The translations under genes were made by a program, and so were the position numbers. 48,531 bases of DNA from Robiginitomaculum sp. Lineage in GTDB: Bacteria; Pseudomonadota; Alphaproteobacteria; Caulobacterales; Maricaulaceae. Shown here piece after piece: positions 9,479 to 17,672 of this stretch. How positions within the stretch are numbered: the first letter of the stretch is position 1; each line of letters starts with the position of its first letter. The DNA lies in NCBI GenBank assembly GCA_027080345.1, contig JALWSB010000146.1:1-48531 (forward strand). The letters run 5' to 3'. The notes under the pieces were generated by a model. The model worked only from the letters and a program-made list of their open reading frames with translations, made no database searches and was not told the DNA's origin.

Positions 9479-11782
9479 ATGGGGATTCACATACACACCA
9501 AGGTTTATTGGACAGGTTTTGGCAATAATATCTTTGGCAAAATACTGCCGCTCTTGTTTTTGCTTTCTCTTTTTTCGCCTGCGCAGGCGGCTGTTTCGCA
9601 GATAACGCCAAAAAAGATTTATACGCCACCTGTCAAGCTGCCGGTGCGCATTCCCAAAAAAATAAAACTTCCCACCCGCACCGTACCCGGCCTTCATTGC
9701 CGCAGCACCGACCCGGCGATAAGCGGCGTGCGCATTGAACAAACCCGGCGCTATGAAAACGGCAATAGCCGTGTTGTCATACGGGGCAATATTGTCAACG
9801 CAGGTTCGGTCGCCTATGCGCTTGCCGAACGCCCCCTGCTTATCACCTTGCGTGAGGCAGGCACGCACAGTCTGATCGGTCATAGAACATTTGACCGGGG
9901 GTCTTTGAATCCGGCACCTGCCGGGGCGCGCAATTTCAGTTTTACTGTCACCGTTTCGGGAGGTGGCGATCTGGTGCCGGATTATGAACTGGCATTGACG
10001 CAAAACCTGCGCACCGGAGCCGTCCCCACAGGTGCCGTCGGCAATTGCCGCCCGGGCAATGACAAACACATTGTCACCGGCGCGCAAATCAATGCCGCCC
10101 TGGCCGCGCACGTACAGACCAGCATGCACATCACCCGTATCCGGGCCTGCATTCGCCCCGGGCGCGGCCTCGTTATTGATGGGGTGGGATTTGGCGCCAG
10201 CCCGACGCCATCGTGGGGTGGTCAGGCCCGCACCGTCTGGTTTGACAACCAAAAAGGCGATATTATGTCATGGACAGACCGGCAATTGATTATCAAGGCC
10301 CCGACCAATCTTGACCCGCGCCACAACGTCACCATTTCGCTGCGCACTTCAAGCGCTCCGGATTCGGCATCTTTGACCCATTTTGCCAAAAACGTCTGCC
10401 CGGCGGTGAATGCCCCGGCAACAACAACAGCAACAGCCGCAGATTTCAAGTTTGGCACCATGCTGAACGCCTATGACCGTTCGGCCGCACGCGGGGCGCG
10501 TCCCTTGGTGGTTTTGTTATTGCAAGCACGGCCCGGCGAGGGAAAAACCCCCGCATTAATCCATAATGCTGCCTATTTTGACCGGCTTTTGTTTGGCTCG
10601 AATTACCCCAATATTGTCAATTTCTACAAGGTGAATTCCTATTATAGCGACCGCGACAAGCGCGGCATGACATGGCGCAAAGCGGCCATTTTAGGTCCGG
10701 TGGTGGATACAACGCCGGCAGATAAAGACCGGTTTTTAACCGTGCAGGGCATGATCGCCGCCGCCGGGTTTGATTTTGCCGCCTATGATCGCAATAGAGA
10801 TGGCACAGTTAGCGAACGTGAACTGGGTATTCTGGTTGTCGATAATTTTGGCGATTGGGGTGGCCAGTCGAGCGCCTATCCGGGCTGTGTAAAAGTACGT
10901 GGGCGCAGCAATGGCGGCAAAAAAATAAATGTATGTTCGGGTGTTTCCAATGTGTCACAAAAAGCCACTTTTGCCACCTTTGCCCATGAGCTGAGCCACC
11001 AATTGGGGACTATTGATATTTATGGCTCCAGCTGCCTGAGCATGGGCCTGTCGCTGATGAGCTGCACGGGCGGGACCGGCAATCCGGACTCAACATACAT
11101 ACTCGATCCTTGGCACCGCAGCCGTCTTGGCTGGTTAAAACCGCGAATTTATCCAATGACTCGTGCAGGCGCAGCAGACCTTCGTGAACCATCACAGCTT
11201 TATGGCCAACCTTATAATGGCGGGCCAATCATTCTTTATGACCCACGCCGGGGTACCAATGAGTTTTTTATGGTCGAGTTTCGCGAACGACAAAGGACTG
11301 GCCCGCGTGCATCCAGTCCGGACAATGCCTATGGTTATGACGCCGATGCACCGGAAAACGGGGTCGCGGTCTGGCATGTCAAAACTGATGCGGCGGGCAA
11401 TCTGCTGCAAATTCCCGATCGCATCCCTGAATCACGTAATCATAAATGCGGCGACAAGGACGAAGATGGCAGCAATTACCGCATATCTCCACAAATTGTC
11501 GCCCGGCGATTACGTGAAGCCGCGATTGCACGCCCCACCCAAATCCCCGGCGTTGGCCTTAGCTGTGGCAAGGTGTCTTCGGCGGTGGTGGTGTCTCCAG
11601 CCGGCCATGGTGGCCTTAAAGGTGGCTGGGGTGGCCGGGCCTTGTGGCGACCAAGCGACGGGAGCTTCACCCTTAACTGGCTAACCCCGGCCAATGATGC
11701 GGATGGCCCCGATACAGGCGTTGTTTTTCGGGTTTACGATATGGGCAAGGGCTTTGCCCGTATACGTTGGGATCCACGCTGA
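9479..11782 (+). CDS. Secreted M6-like metalloprotease with EF-hand
   Basis: A predicted exported zinc endopeptidase of 767 residues, related to the M6 (immune inhibitor A) group. A signal peptide (FGKILPLLFLLSLFSPAQA) comes first, then a beta-rich CARDB-like region (about 75-185), an IPT/TIG-like segment (GLVIDGVGFG and following), and the protease domain from about residue 325. The zinc motif is His503-Glu-Leu-Ser-His507 followed by QLGTIDIYG; the M6-type Met-containing turn SLMSC follows. A canonical EF-hand loop, DRNRDGTVSERE, starts at Asp437, suggesting calcium binding. The ATG has ACAAGGA upstream; the frame remains open for 159 codons upstream, over rnhB, but that is antisense. Its neighbours give no hint of the target. 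Confidence 0.85.
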   Translation: MGIHIHTKVYWTGFGNNIFGKILPLLFLLSLFSPAQAAVSQITPKKIYTPPVKLPVRIPKKIKLPTRTVPGLHCRSTDPAISGVRIEQTRRYENGNSRVVIRGNIVNAGSVAYALAERPLLITLREAGTHSLIGHRTFDRGSLNPAPAGARNFSFTVTVSGGGDLVPDYELALTQNLRTGAVPTGAVGNCRPGNDKHIVTGAQINAALAAHVQTSMHITRIRACIRPGRGLVIDGVGFGASPTPSWGGQARTVWFDNQKGDIMSWTDRQLIIKAPTNLDPRHNVTISLRTSSAPDSASLTHFAKNVCPAVNAPATTTATAADFKFGTMLNAYDRSAARGARPLVVLLLQARPGEGKTPALIHNAAYFDRLLFGSNYPNIVNFYKVNSYYSDRDKRGMTWRKAAILGPVVDTTPADKDRFLTVQGMIAAAGFDFAAYDRNRDGTVSERELGILVVDNFGDWGGQSSAYPGCVKVRGRSNGGKKINVCSGVSNVSQKATFATFAHELSHQLGTIDIYGSSCLSMGLSLMSCTGGTGNPDSTYILDPWHRSRLGWLKPRIYPMTRAGAADLREPSQLYGQPYNGGPIILYDPRRGTNEFFMVEFRERQRTGPRASSPDNAYGYDADAPENGVAVWHVKTDAAGNLLQIPDRIPESRNHKCGDKDEDGSNYRISPQIVARRLREAAIARPTQIPGVGLSCGKVSSAVVVSPAGHGGLKGGWGGRALWRPSDGSFTLNWLTPANDADGPDTGVVFRVYDMGKGFARIRWDPR

Positions 11783-11829
11783 CAAGCGTGCCGGACGGCC
11801 CTTCCCTTTTTGCGCCATATCTTATAAAC

Positions 11830-11844
11830 CTACAAAGCATGTAG
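11830..11844. promoter_or_regulatory. Inverted repeat upstream of the MerR-type gene
   Basis: CTACA-AAGCA-TGTAG is a perfect 5-bp dyad ending 15 bases before the regulator's start codon, just upstream of its GGAGAG ribosome-binding site. MerR-type proteins bind dyads between promoter elements and often control their own gene, so this is a candidate operator. No convincing -35/-10 pair with the 19-20 bp spacing of MerR promoters could be placed around it. Confidence 0.3.
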
Positions 11845-11859
11845 ATTTTGGAGAGAGCA

Positions 11860-12291
11860 ATGCCTATTTCCATTGGTGCGCTGGCGCAAAAAACCGGGGC
11901 CAAGGTGCAAACCATCCGCTATTATGAAGAGCTGGGCCTGATCCCTGCGCCGGACCGCACGCAAGGCGGGCAGCGGCGCTATGATGCCCACCATATCAGC
12001 CGCCTCAGCTTTATTCGCCATGCGCGGGCGCTGGGGTTTTCGCTTGCCCAAGTGCGCGACCTTCTCGCGCTGGCCGACGATCCGAGTCGCGATTGCAGCG
12101 CCGCCGATTCCATTGCCCGGGCGCATTTACGTGCCGTCAAAGCCAAAATCGCGGCCCTTAACAGCCTTAAAAAGGAGCTTGGCCGCATGGTTGATCAGTG
12201 CACCGGCAAAAGCACCTCTGAATGCCGGGTTATCGAGACGCTCGCCAATCATGACTTATGCGCCACTGACCAGCATCCGGTGTTATCATGA
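11860..12291 (+). CDS. MerR family regulator, metal-responsive type
   Basis: A 143-residue DNA-binding protein with the MerR winged helix at the N-terminus (ISIGALAQKTGAKVQTIRYYEELGL), the second wing (RRYDAHHISRLSFIRHARALGFSL), a dimerisation helix and a C-terminal ligand loop. Three cysteines, Cys79, Cys114 and Cys122, have nearly the spacing of ZntR (79/114/124) and MerR (82/117/126), so it probably senses a thiophilic divalent metal such as Zn, Hg, Cd or Pb. Metal choice cannot be read from sequence. No efflux or resistance gene lies next to it; instead its stop overlaps prmA by four bases. A GGAGAG site supports this start over an upstream TTG. Confidence 0.87.
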   Translation: MPISIGALAQKTGAKVQTIRYYEELGLIPAPDRTQGGQRRYDAHHISRLSFIRHARALGFSLAQVRDLLALADDPSRDCSAADSIARAHLRAVKAKIAALNSLKKELGRMVDQCTGKSTSECRVIETLANHDLCATDQHPVLS

Positions 12292-13166
12292 GCGCCCCAA
12301 GCGCCCCGCCGCTGGTCCAATGCCGGATTGAAGGTGATTTTGAGGCTTTAAAATCTTTTTCTGCCGCCCTCGACGCATGGGAGGAGCCAGCCTGGCTGGC
12401 CTTGTCGGTTTTTGAAACGCAGCTACCCGCCGGGCGGCTGGATTTGCTGTTTACGGACAAGAAGAGCGCCGCCGACTTTGTGCAAAACACACCCATGGAT
12501 GCGGCCTTTAACGCCCATATTGAAACGCTGGCGCAGGAAAACTGGGTGGAAAAGTCCCTTGAAGGCCTGCCGCCGGTGCGCGCCGGGCGCTTTTTTATGC
12601 ATGGTGCCCACCATCACCCCCCTGCCGATCCGCGCACCATCCCCATTCTCGTCGAGGCGGGCGAAGCCTTTGGCACCGGCCATCACGGCACCACAAAGGG
12701 CTGTTTGCTGGCCTATGAAGATGTGCTGAAAAGCGCGCCCCCCCACTCCGTTCTCGACCTTGGCACCGGGGCCGGGACGCTCGCTATTGCGGCGGCTAAA
12801 ACCCTGAACGTACCCATTGTCGCTACCGATATTGACCCGGTGGCGGTGCGCGTTGCCGCGCAAAATGCAACCGCCAATGACGTGGCCACGCAGATCAATT
12901 TTATTTGCGCTGATGGGTGCGCCCATGAGGCCCTATATGATCAGACCTTTGATTTGGTTTTTGCCAATATTCTCGCCGGGCCGCTGATCGACATGGCCAG
13001 TGACATTGCCGCCAGGGTTGCCTCTGGTGGCCAGCTTGTCCTGTCGGGTCTTCTGGATACGCAAGAAGACAAAGTGCAAAGCGCCTATGAAGCGCAAGGC
13101 CTTAGCCAAATACAGCATTATGCCCTTGATGAATGGCGGGTTTTACGCATGAAAAAGCCGGGCTAA
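12288..13166 (+). CDS. prmA: Ribosomal protein L11 methyltransferase
   Basis: Trimethylates lysines and the N-terminus of ribosomal protein L11 using SAM. The 292-residue protein has the linker and catalytic domain typical of PrmA: EAGEAFGTGHHGTTKGCL (123-140), SAM motif I VLDLGTGAGTLAIA (155-168), DIDPVAV, and the NPPY-equivalent FANILAGPL. The N-terminal L11-binding domain is shorter and less conserved, as usual in alphaproteobacteria. The start overlaps the MerR-type gene (ATGA), implying translational coupling. The final codons and stop lie within a strong intrinsic terminator. An aminopeptidase P gene often neighbours prmA in this class, as it does here. Confidence 0.94.
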   Translation: MSAPSAPPLVQCRIEGDFEALKSFSAALDAWEEPAWLALSVFETQLPAGRLDLLFTDKKSAADFVQNTPMDAAFNAHIETLAQENWVEKSLEGLPPVRAGRFFMHGAHHHPPADPRTIPILVEAGEAFGTGHHGTTKGCLLAYEDVLKSAPPHSVLDLGTGAGTLAIAAAKTLNVPIVATDIDPVAVRVAAQNATANDVATQINFICADGCAHEALYDQTFDLVFANILAGPLIDMASDIAARVASGGQLVLSGLLDTQEDKVQSAYEAQGLSQIQHYALDEWRVLRMKKPG

Positions 13167-13180
13167 ACGCCCGGCTTTTT
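13152..13180. terminator. Bidirectional intrinsic terminator at the end of prmA
   Basis: AGCCGGGC (13156-13163) pairs perfectly with GCCCGGCT (13169-13176) around a TAAAC loop, flanked by A5 on the left and T5 on the right, so it can terminate transcription from either side. The prmA stop codon TAA occupies the loop. It also serves the convergent small gene that ends at 13202. Confidence 0.9.
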
Positions 13181-13201
13181 GGTTATATCAGCACCAGTAT
13201 T

Positions 13202-13483
13202 TTAAGCGGCGCGATCGGCGCGGCGCTCGCGGCGCGCCCGGCGGCGGGTAAGCGTACCGCCGTTGTAACCCGTTTTGGTTTTTGTATCATTGGCGACCAG
13301 ATCAAGATCCGGCATTTGGGTTTTCGAAAGCGCCCGCCCACCCAGACCATTGGCTTCAAGATAATCCTGAACATTGGTGGTGGAAGGCAAGGCCCGCACC
13401 CCGGCAACGCGCCGGATACGGTTCATGGTGTTGTCAAACATGGTAGTGGCATCAAAGTGTGCAAAAGCTTCAGCGACCGACAT
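13202..13483 (-). CDS. Small basic protein of unknown function
   Basis: A 93-residue protein not recognised as a member of a named family. A GGAAT(AG) site precedes the ATG at good spacing and the frame ends just before a strong terminator, both of which support a real gene. The N-terminal half (VAEAFAHFDATTMFDNTMNRIRRV) could form an amphipathic helix, the middle is polar (SKTQMPDLDLVANDTKTK), and the C-terminus is very arginine-rich (TRRRARRERRADR), suggesting nucleic-acid or membrane-surface contact. No cysteines, signal peptide or membrane segment are present. It is divergent from the aminopeptidase P gene. Confidence 0.65.
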   Translation of the reverse strand: MSVAEAFAHFDATTMFDNTMNRIRRVAGVRALPSTTNVQDYLEANGLGGRALSKTQMPDLDLVANDTKTKTGYNGGTLTRRRARRERRADRAA

Positions 13484-13571
13484 TTTTCTATTCCTTTTTT
13501 CAAGTGTTATGTCTTGACCGGGGATATGGTCCCCAATGGCTGATTTGAGAAGCGATATTGCACGTTAGGTG

Positions 13572-13589
13572 CTATGCATATTTGCATAG
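13572..13589. promoter_or_regulatory. Perfect 7-bp inverted repeat between divergent genes
   Basis: CTATGCA-TATT-TGCATAG is an 18-base perfect palindrome with a 4-base centre in the 180-base gap between the small basic protein gene and the aminopeptidase P gene. It is AT-rich relative to the surroundings and has no T-tract, so it looks more like a protein-binding site than a terminator. The cognate regulator is unknown. Confidence 0.4.
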
Positions 13590-13663
13590 ATCAAATGGAG
13601 CGCGGCACGGGCTTACGGTATTTTTTAATTGCGTTGGTCCGGCCCTGACCCTAGCCTTCGCCC

Positions 13664-15478
13664 ATGATACAGGATTTTACAGTCAAGGGCGGGCCGCAGT
13701 TTGGCCGCGCCCATGTCCCGGTTTTACGCGACGCGCTGGCGCGTCTCGGGCTGGATGGGTTTATTGTCCCGCACGCGGACGAATATAATAATGAATATCT
13801 GCCTGCCGCCACCGAGCGCCTTGGCTGGTTGACCGGCTTTACCGGCTCGGCCGGGGCGGCCGTGTTGATGCAGGATACGGCGGTTATTCTGACTGACGGG
13901 CGCTATACCTTGCAGGTGCGCAATCAGGTTGATGGCGATCTTTTTACCTTTGCGGATCTGGTGGGGACCGGTGTGGCGGGCTGGCTGGAAGCCAACACCA
14001 AAAACGGCCAGAAAATCGGCTATGACCCGCGTTTGCACAGCCCCGACGCGCTGGCCTCTTTACAAAAAGCGGTGCAAAAAACCGGCGCGGTACTGGTCGC
14101 ACAAAACCCCAATCCCATTGACACGGTCTGGACGGACCGTCCGCCCATGCCCAAAGCGCCCCTGACCGTACAGCCCCTTGAATTTGCTGGCGAAGGCTAT
14201 GGTGAAAAAATCACCAAAATCGCCAAATCCCTTAAAAGTGATGGCACCGATGCGGCGGTTATCACCGCCCCGGCCTCCATTGCCTGGCTGTTTAATATTC
14301 GCGGCGGCGATGTTGCCTGCACGCCGCTCCCCTTGAGCACGGCAATTGTCAATGCCGATGGCAGTGCCGCTTTGTTTATCGACCCGGACAAGGTTGGCGA
14401 TGATGTGCGCCGGCATTTGGGCAATCGGGTGTCGATTCAGGAAGAAAGCGCCCTTGATGACGCAATCACAGGCTTTAAAGACAAAACCGTCAGCCTCGAC
14501 CCGCAAACCGCATCGGCTTTTATTTTTGATGCGGTCAGTAAGGCCGGGGGCACCATTACCCGCGCGCAGGACCCGTGCGCTTTGCCCAAAGCGTGCAAAA
14601 ACGCCGCCGAGATAGAAGGCGCGCGCCGCGCCCATATTCGCGATGGCGCGGCCCTGACGCGGTTTTTGTGTTTCATGGCGGGGGATGCGGCACAAAGCGG
14701 CGAAATGGATGAAATATCTGCCGCCATCAAACTTGAAACCTTTCGCCGCGATACCGGTGCTTTAAAAGATTTATCTTTCGAATCAATCTCAGGCGCCGGA
14801 CCGCACGGGGCCATTGTTCATTATCGCGTCACCGAAGCCAGCAATGCGCAGATTCTACCCGGTTCGCTTTATCTGGTTGATTCAGGCGGCCAATATGAAG
14901 ACGGGACCACTGATGTAACGCGCACCATTGCCATTGGTGAGCCTAGCGAAGAAATGCGCGACCGGTTCACCCGCGTCCTCAAAGGCCATATTGCCCTGGC
15001 GCGGGTACGCTTTCCGGCGGGCACAACTGGCGGGCATCTTGATGTGCTGGCGCGGATGTATTTGTGGGAAGCGGGGCTGGATTACGCCCATGGCACCGGC
15101 CATGGGGTTGGCTCATATCTTGGCGTGCATGAAGGCCCGCAAGTGATTGGCCGCGTATGGAATCCAACACCACTGCAGGCGGGGATGATCGTCTCTAACG
15201 AGCCAGGATATTACAAGGCCGAGGCCTATGGCATTCGCATTGAAAACCTGCAAGTGGTCACCCCGGCCGAAGATATTGAGGGCGGCGATCTGCCCATGCT
15301 CGGCTTTGAAACCCTGACCCTGGCACCAATTGACCGGCGGCTGATTGTGCGCGAACGCCTAAGCGAGGCGGAACGCAAATGGCTTAACGACTATCACGCC
15401 CGCGTTTTGGCCATTCATGAAATGGCGCTGGATCGTGACGAACAGGTCTGGCTGCGCAGCGCCTGCGCGCCCATATAG
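13664..15478 (+). CDS. pepP: Aminopeptidase P family protein (Xaa-Pro aminopeptidase, M24B)
   Basis: A cytoplasmic metallopeptidase that removes N-terminal residues preceding proline. At 604 residues it is the long, three-domain form (two creatinase-like N-terminal domains plus the pita-bread catalytic domain), like eukaryotic XPNPEP1 rather than the 440-residue E. coli PepP. The dimetal ligands are visible: Asp406 and Asp417 (VDSGGQYEDGTTD), the His in HGTGHGVGS, and the two Glu in SNEPGYY and GIRIENL. The N-terminal GLDGFIVPHADEYNNEY and GFTGSAG blocks are characteristic. There is no strong ribosome-binding site before the ATG. It follows prmA, a frequent arrangement in alphaproteobacteria. 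Confidence 0.93.
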   Translation: MIQDFTVKGGPQFGRAHVPVLRDALARLGLDGFIVPHADEYNNEYLPAATERLGWLTGFTGSAGAAVLMQDTAVILTDGRYTLQVRNQVDGDLFTFADLVGTGVAGWLEANTKNGQKIGYDPRLHSPDALASLQKAVQKTGAVLVAQNPNPIDTVWTDRPPMPKAPLTVQPLEFAGEGYGEKITKIAKSLKSDGTDAAVITAPASIAWLFNIRGGDVACTPLPLSTAIVNADGSAALFIDPDKVGDDVRRHLGNRVSIQEESALDDAITGFKDKTVSLDPQTASAFIFDAVSKAGGTITRAQDPCALPKACKNAAEIEGARRAHIRDGAALTRFLCFMAGDAAQSGEMDEISAAIKLETFRRDTGALKDLSFESISGAGPHGAIVHYRVTEASNAQILPGSLYLVDSGGQYEDGTTDVTRTIAIGEPSEEMRDRFTRVLKGHIALARVRFPAGTTGGHLDVLARMYLWEAGLDYAHGTGHGVGSYLGVHEGPQVIGRVWNPTPLQAGMIVSNEPGYYKAEAYGIRIENLQVVTPAEDIEGGDLPMLGFETLTLAPIDRRLIVRERLSEAERKWLNDYHARVLAIHEMALDRDEQVWLRSACAPI

Positions 15479-15490
15479 TCTTACCGCATA

Positions 15491-15523
15491 AAAGAAAACG
15501 GCGACTGGCTTTTACCAGTCGCC
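15491..15523 (-). terminator. Intrinsic terminator of the glycine-zipper gene
   Basis: On the minus strand, GGCGACTGG pairs with CCAGTCGCC (15500-15508 and 15515-15523) around a 6-base loop and is followed by GTTTTCTTTT. It lies about 34 bases after the stop of the repeat-rich gene. It may also stop read-through from the aminopeptidase gene on the other strand. Confidence 0.8.
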
Positions 15524-15556
15524 GTCTCGCCTGCGTGCGTCCCCCCAAGGGTGCGC

Positions 15557-16474
15557 TTAGCGGCGGATCCAATTGCCGTTGGTTTGTGAACGACATTCCT
15601 TGACCTGACGGGTCCGCCGGGTGCCATCAGCATACCGCGTGACGATATTGCGGGTGCGGCACTGTTTACGGGCCTGAACCGGGCGGCGACCATTATGGGC
15701 AACCTGATAGGATGCGCCCTGGCGTGGCGCCCCGGCAAGGTGACGGTTCTGATACGGCCGTCTGGCGTCATGCTTCATCGGCCGTTTGACCACGCGGCGA
15801 CCCGTATGCCCGCCTTTATAGGGTTTTGCCATATTCTGATTATAATCATTATAGCCATACCCATTGCCATGCCCGTTCATATTGTGGCCATGTCCTTTAC
15901 GGTATCCATACCCTTTACGGTATCCGCCATTATTATAGCCATTGCCTTTATTGTAATAACCGTATCCGGCCTGCATGTTATGACCATCGCGATAGCCATG
16001 GCGGCGGTGGTGCTTGCGATATCCATAGCCATCATTATAGCCGCGCCGATTGGTGTAGCCGTAACCGTTATTGTAACCACGGCGGTTGGTGTAACCATAA
16101 CCGTTATTATAGCCGCGCCGGTTGGTATAGCCATAACCATTATTATAGCCATACTGGTTACGATAATGGCGCTTGCCATAACGTTTCTTGCCGCAATCAG
16201 GACCATTATCGGCGACAACAGCGCCCAGCGCCCCGCCAACAACGGCGCCAGCGACCGCGCCTTCGGTTTTATCATGATGCCCGGCAACTTCGCTGCCCAG
16301 CAAACCGCCAAGAATACCGCCGATCAACGCGCCAACGACTTGATCGTCCTTGTCGCTTTTGCAGCGGTATTTGCCATTATAACCATTGTTATAGCCATTG
16401 TGGTCTGCCAGAGCGGTGGCCGGAAGGGTGAGTGCCGCGCCAAGCGCCACGGCGGTGATGAGTGCTTTACGCAT
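15557..16474 (-). CDS. Exported glycine-zipper protein with Gly/Tyr/Asn repeats
   Basis: A 305-residue protein with a signal peptide (MRKALITAVALGAALTLPATALA), a glycine-zipper region at residues 46-88 (VVGALIGGILGGLLGSEVAG and AVAGAVVGGALGAVVA) like the Rickettsia 17-kDa surface antigen family, then a low-complexity region (about 107-215) rich in Tyr, Asn, Gly, His and Arg, and a basic C-terminus with two Cys (RKQCRTRNIV, RQVKECRSQ). Three exact 12-residue units (NRRGYNNGYGYT-like) are followed by looser ones. The chosen ATG has AGGAGAG upstream; the frame extends 40 codons further without a signal sequence. It is likely envelope-associated; no function is known. The opposite strand is open for 276 codons only because of the repeat composition. 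Confidence 0.85.
   Translation of the reverse strand: MRKALITAVALGAALTLPATALADHNGYNNGYNGKYRCKSDKDDQVVGALIGGILGGLLGSEVAGHHDKTEGAVAGAVVGGALGAVVADNGPDCGKKRYGKRHYRNQYGYNNGYGYTNRRGYNNGYGYTNRRGYNNGYGYTNRRGYNDGYGYRKHHRRHGYRDGHNMQAGYGYYNKGNGYNNGGYRKGYGYRKGHGHNMNGHGNGYGYNDYNQNMAKPYKGGHTGRRVVKRPMKHDARRPYQNRHLAGAPRQGASYQVAHNGRRPVQARKQCRTRNIVTRYADGTRRTRQVKECRSQTNGNWIRR
16034..16141. repeat. Three tandem 36-bp repeats inside the glycine-zipper gene
   Basis: Three consecutive 36-base units (16034-16069, 16070-16105, 16106-16141) each encode 12 residues of the Tyr/Asn/Gly repeat, followed by a partial copy. The units differ at several bases, mostly at synonymous positions, so the protein repeat appears maintained. 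Copy number may vary between strains by slippage. Confidence 0.85.
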
Positions 16475-16584
16475 AATGTCTCTCCTTGTTTGCCCGCTGA
16501 GTATCCAGCGATGCGCAAACAATAGATGAGGCCACCTGAACGGCACCTGAAAGCGATTGTCATGTTCTGTTGGGGTAGAAAACC

Positions 16585-17655
16585 TTACCCGCACTGCCCG
16601 CGATGGCGAAGCTTATGATCCGCCAGAACGCAGGCCAGCATGGCTTCGGCGATCGGCGCGGCACGCACGCCAACGCATGGATCGTGGCGGCCTTTGGTGC
16701 GCACATCGATCTCATCACCGGCGCGGTTGACGCTTTTGCGCACGGTCAAAATTGACGAGGTGGGTTTAAACGCCACCCGCACCACCACATCCTGGCCGCT
16801 GGAAATACCGCCCAAGACGCCGCCATTATTATTGGAAAGAAACACCGGCCCATCCGGTCCGGCGCGCATTTCATCGGCGTTTTGCGCGCCGGTAAGACGC
16901 GCCGCGCCAAACCCGGCGCCGATCTCGACGCCCTTGGCCGCCGGGATCGACATCATCGCCCCGGCAATATCCGCATCCAATTTGCCATAAACCGGCGCGC
17001 CCCATCCGGCCGGGACGCCGCTGGCCACCACTTCGACAATCGCCCCCAGCGACGAACCGCTTTTGCGGGTCTCGTCCAGAAGCGCCTCCCATTTGGGCAA
17101 GGTTTTGGCGCTGGGGCAAAAAAGCCCGCCTTCACGCGCTTGCGTCCAGTCCCAATCATCGCGATCTACCGGATGCGCGCCGATCTGCACCAACGCGCCA
17201 CCAAACCGCACCCCATCACCAAGGATTTGCCGCGCCACCACGCCCGCCGCCACCCGCACCGCGGTTTCACGCGCCGAAGCGCGACCGCCGCCGCGATAAT
17301 CGCGAAACCCGTATTTGGCATCATAGGTGTAATCGGCGTGGCCGGGGCGATAGGCGTCTTTGATATCGCCATAGTCTTTTGAGCGCGCATCGGTGTTTTT
17401 GATCATCATACTGATCGGCGCGCCAGTGGTCAGGCCCTCAAATACGCCCGAAAGAATTTCAACCCGGTCGTCTTCTTTGCGCTGGGTGACGTGGCGCGAG
17501 GTGCCGGGTTTACGCGCATCAAGAAATGGCTGGATGATCTGTTCATCGAGCGCCACGCCCGGCGGGCAGCCATCAACCACACAGCCAATGGCGGGTCCAT
17601 GGCTTTCGCCCCAAGAGGTAAAGCGAAACATATGTCCGAAGGTATTATGACTCAT
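16585..17655 (-). CDS. aroC: Chorismate synthase
   Basis: Converts EPSP to chorismate with reduced FMN, the last step of the shikimate pathway. The 356-residue protein begins [20 protein letters not shown] and has the three family signatures: [27 protein letters not shown]...RPGHADYTY...[12 protein letters not shown], and [11 protein letters not shown] near the C-terminus. The length is normal. It lies 17 bases downstream of the J-domain gene on the same strand and is probably co-transcribed. The 110-base gap to the downstream glycine-zipper gene contains that gene's own ribosome-binding site. Confidence 0.97.
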   Translation of the reverse strand: MSHNTFGHMFRFTSWGESHGPAIGCVVDGCPPGVALDEQIIQPFLDARKPGTSRHVTQRKEDDRVEILSGVFEGLTTGAPISMMIKNTDARSKDYGDIKDAYRPGHADYTYDAKYGFRDYRGGGRASARETAVRVAAGVVARQILGDGVRFGGALVQIGAHPVDRDDWDWTQAREGGLFCPSAKTLPKWEALLDETRKSGSSLGAIVEVVASGVPAGWGAPVYGKLDADIAGAMMSIPAAKGVEIGAGFGAARLTGAQNADEMRAGPDGPVFLSNNNGGVLGGISSGQDVVVRVAFKPTSSILTVRKSVNRAGDEIDVRTKGRHDPCVGVRAAPIAEAMLACVLADHKLRHRGQCG

Positions 17656-17672
17656 GGGATCAGCTTAAGTGC

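Noticed and set aside
16034-16141. Possible CRISPR-like repeat array
   Set aside because: The units are contiguous 36-bp coding repeats with no unique spacers and no cas genes nearby.
15695-16525. A 276-codon open frame on the plus strand, rich in Ile/Ala/Val
   Set aside because: It is antisense to the repeat-rich glycine-zipper gene; the GYNN repeats give a stop-free, hydrophobic-looking complement. It has no ribosome-binding site and no family match.
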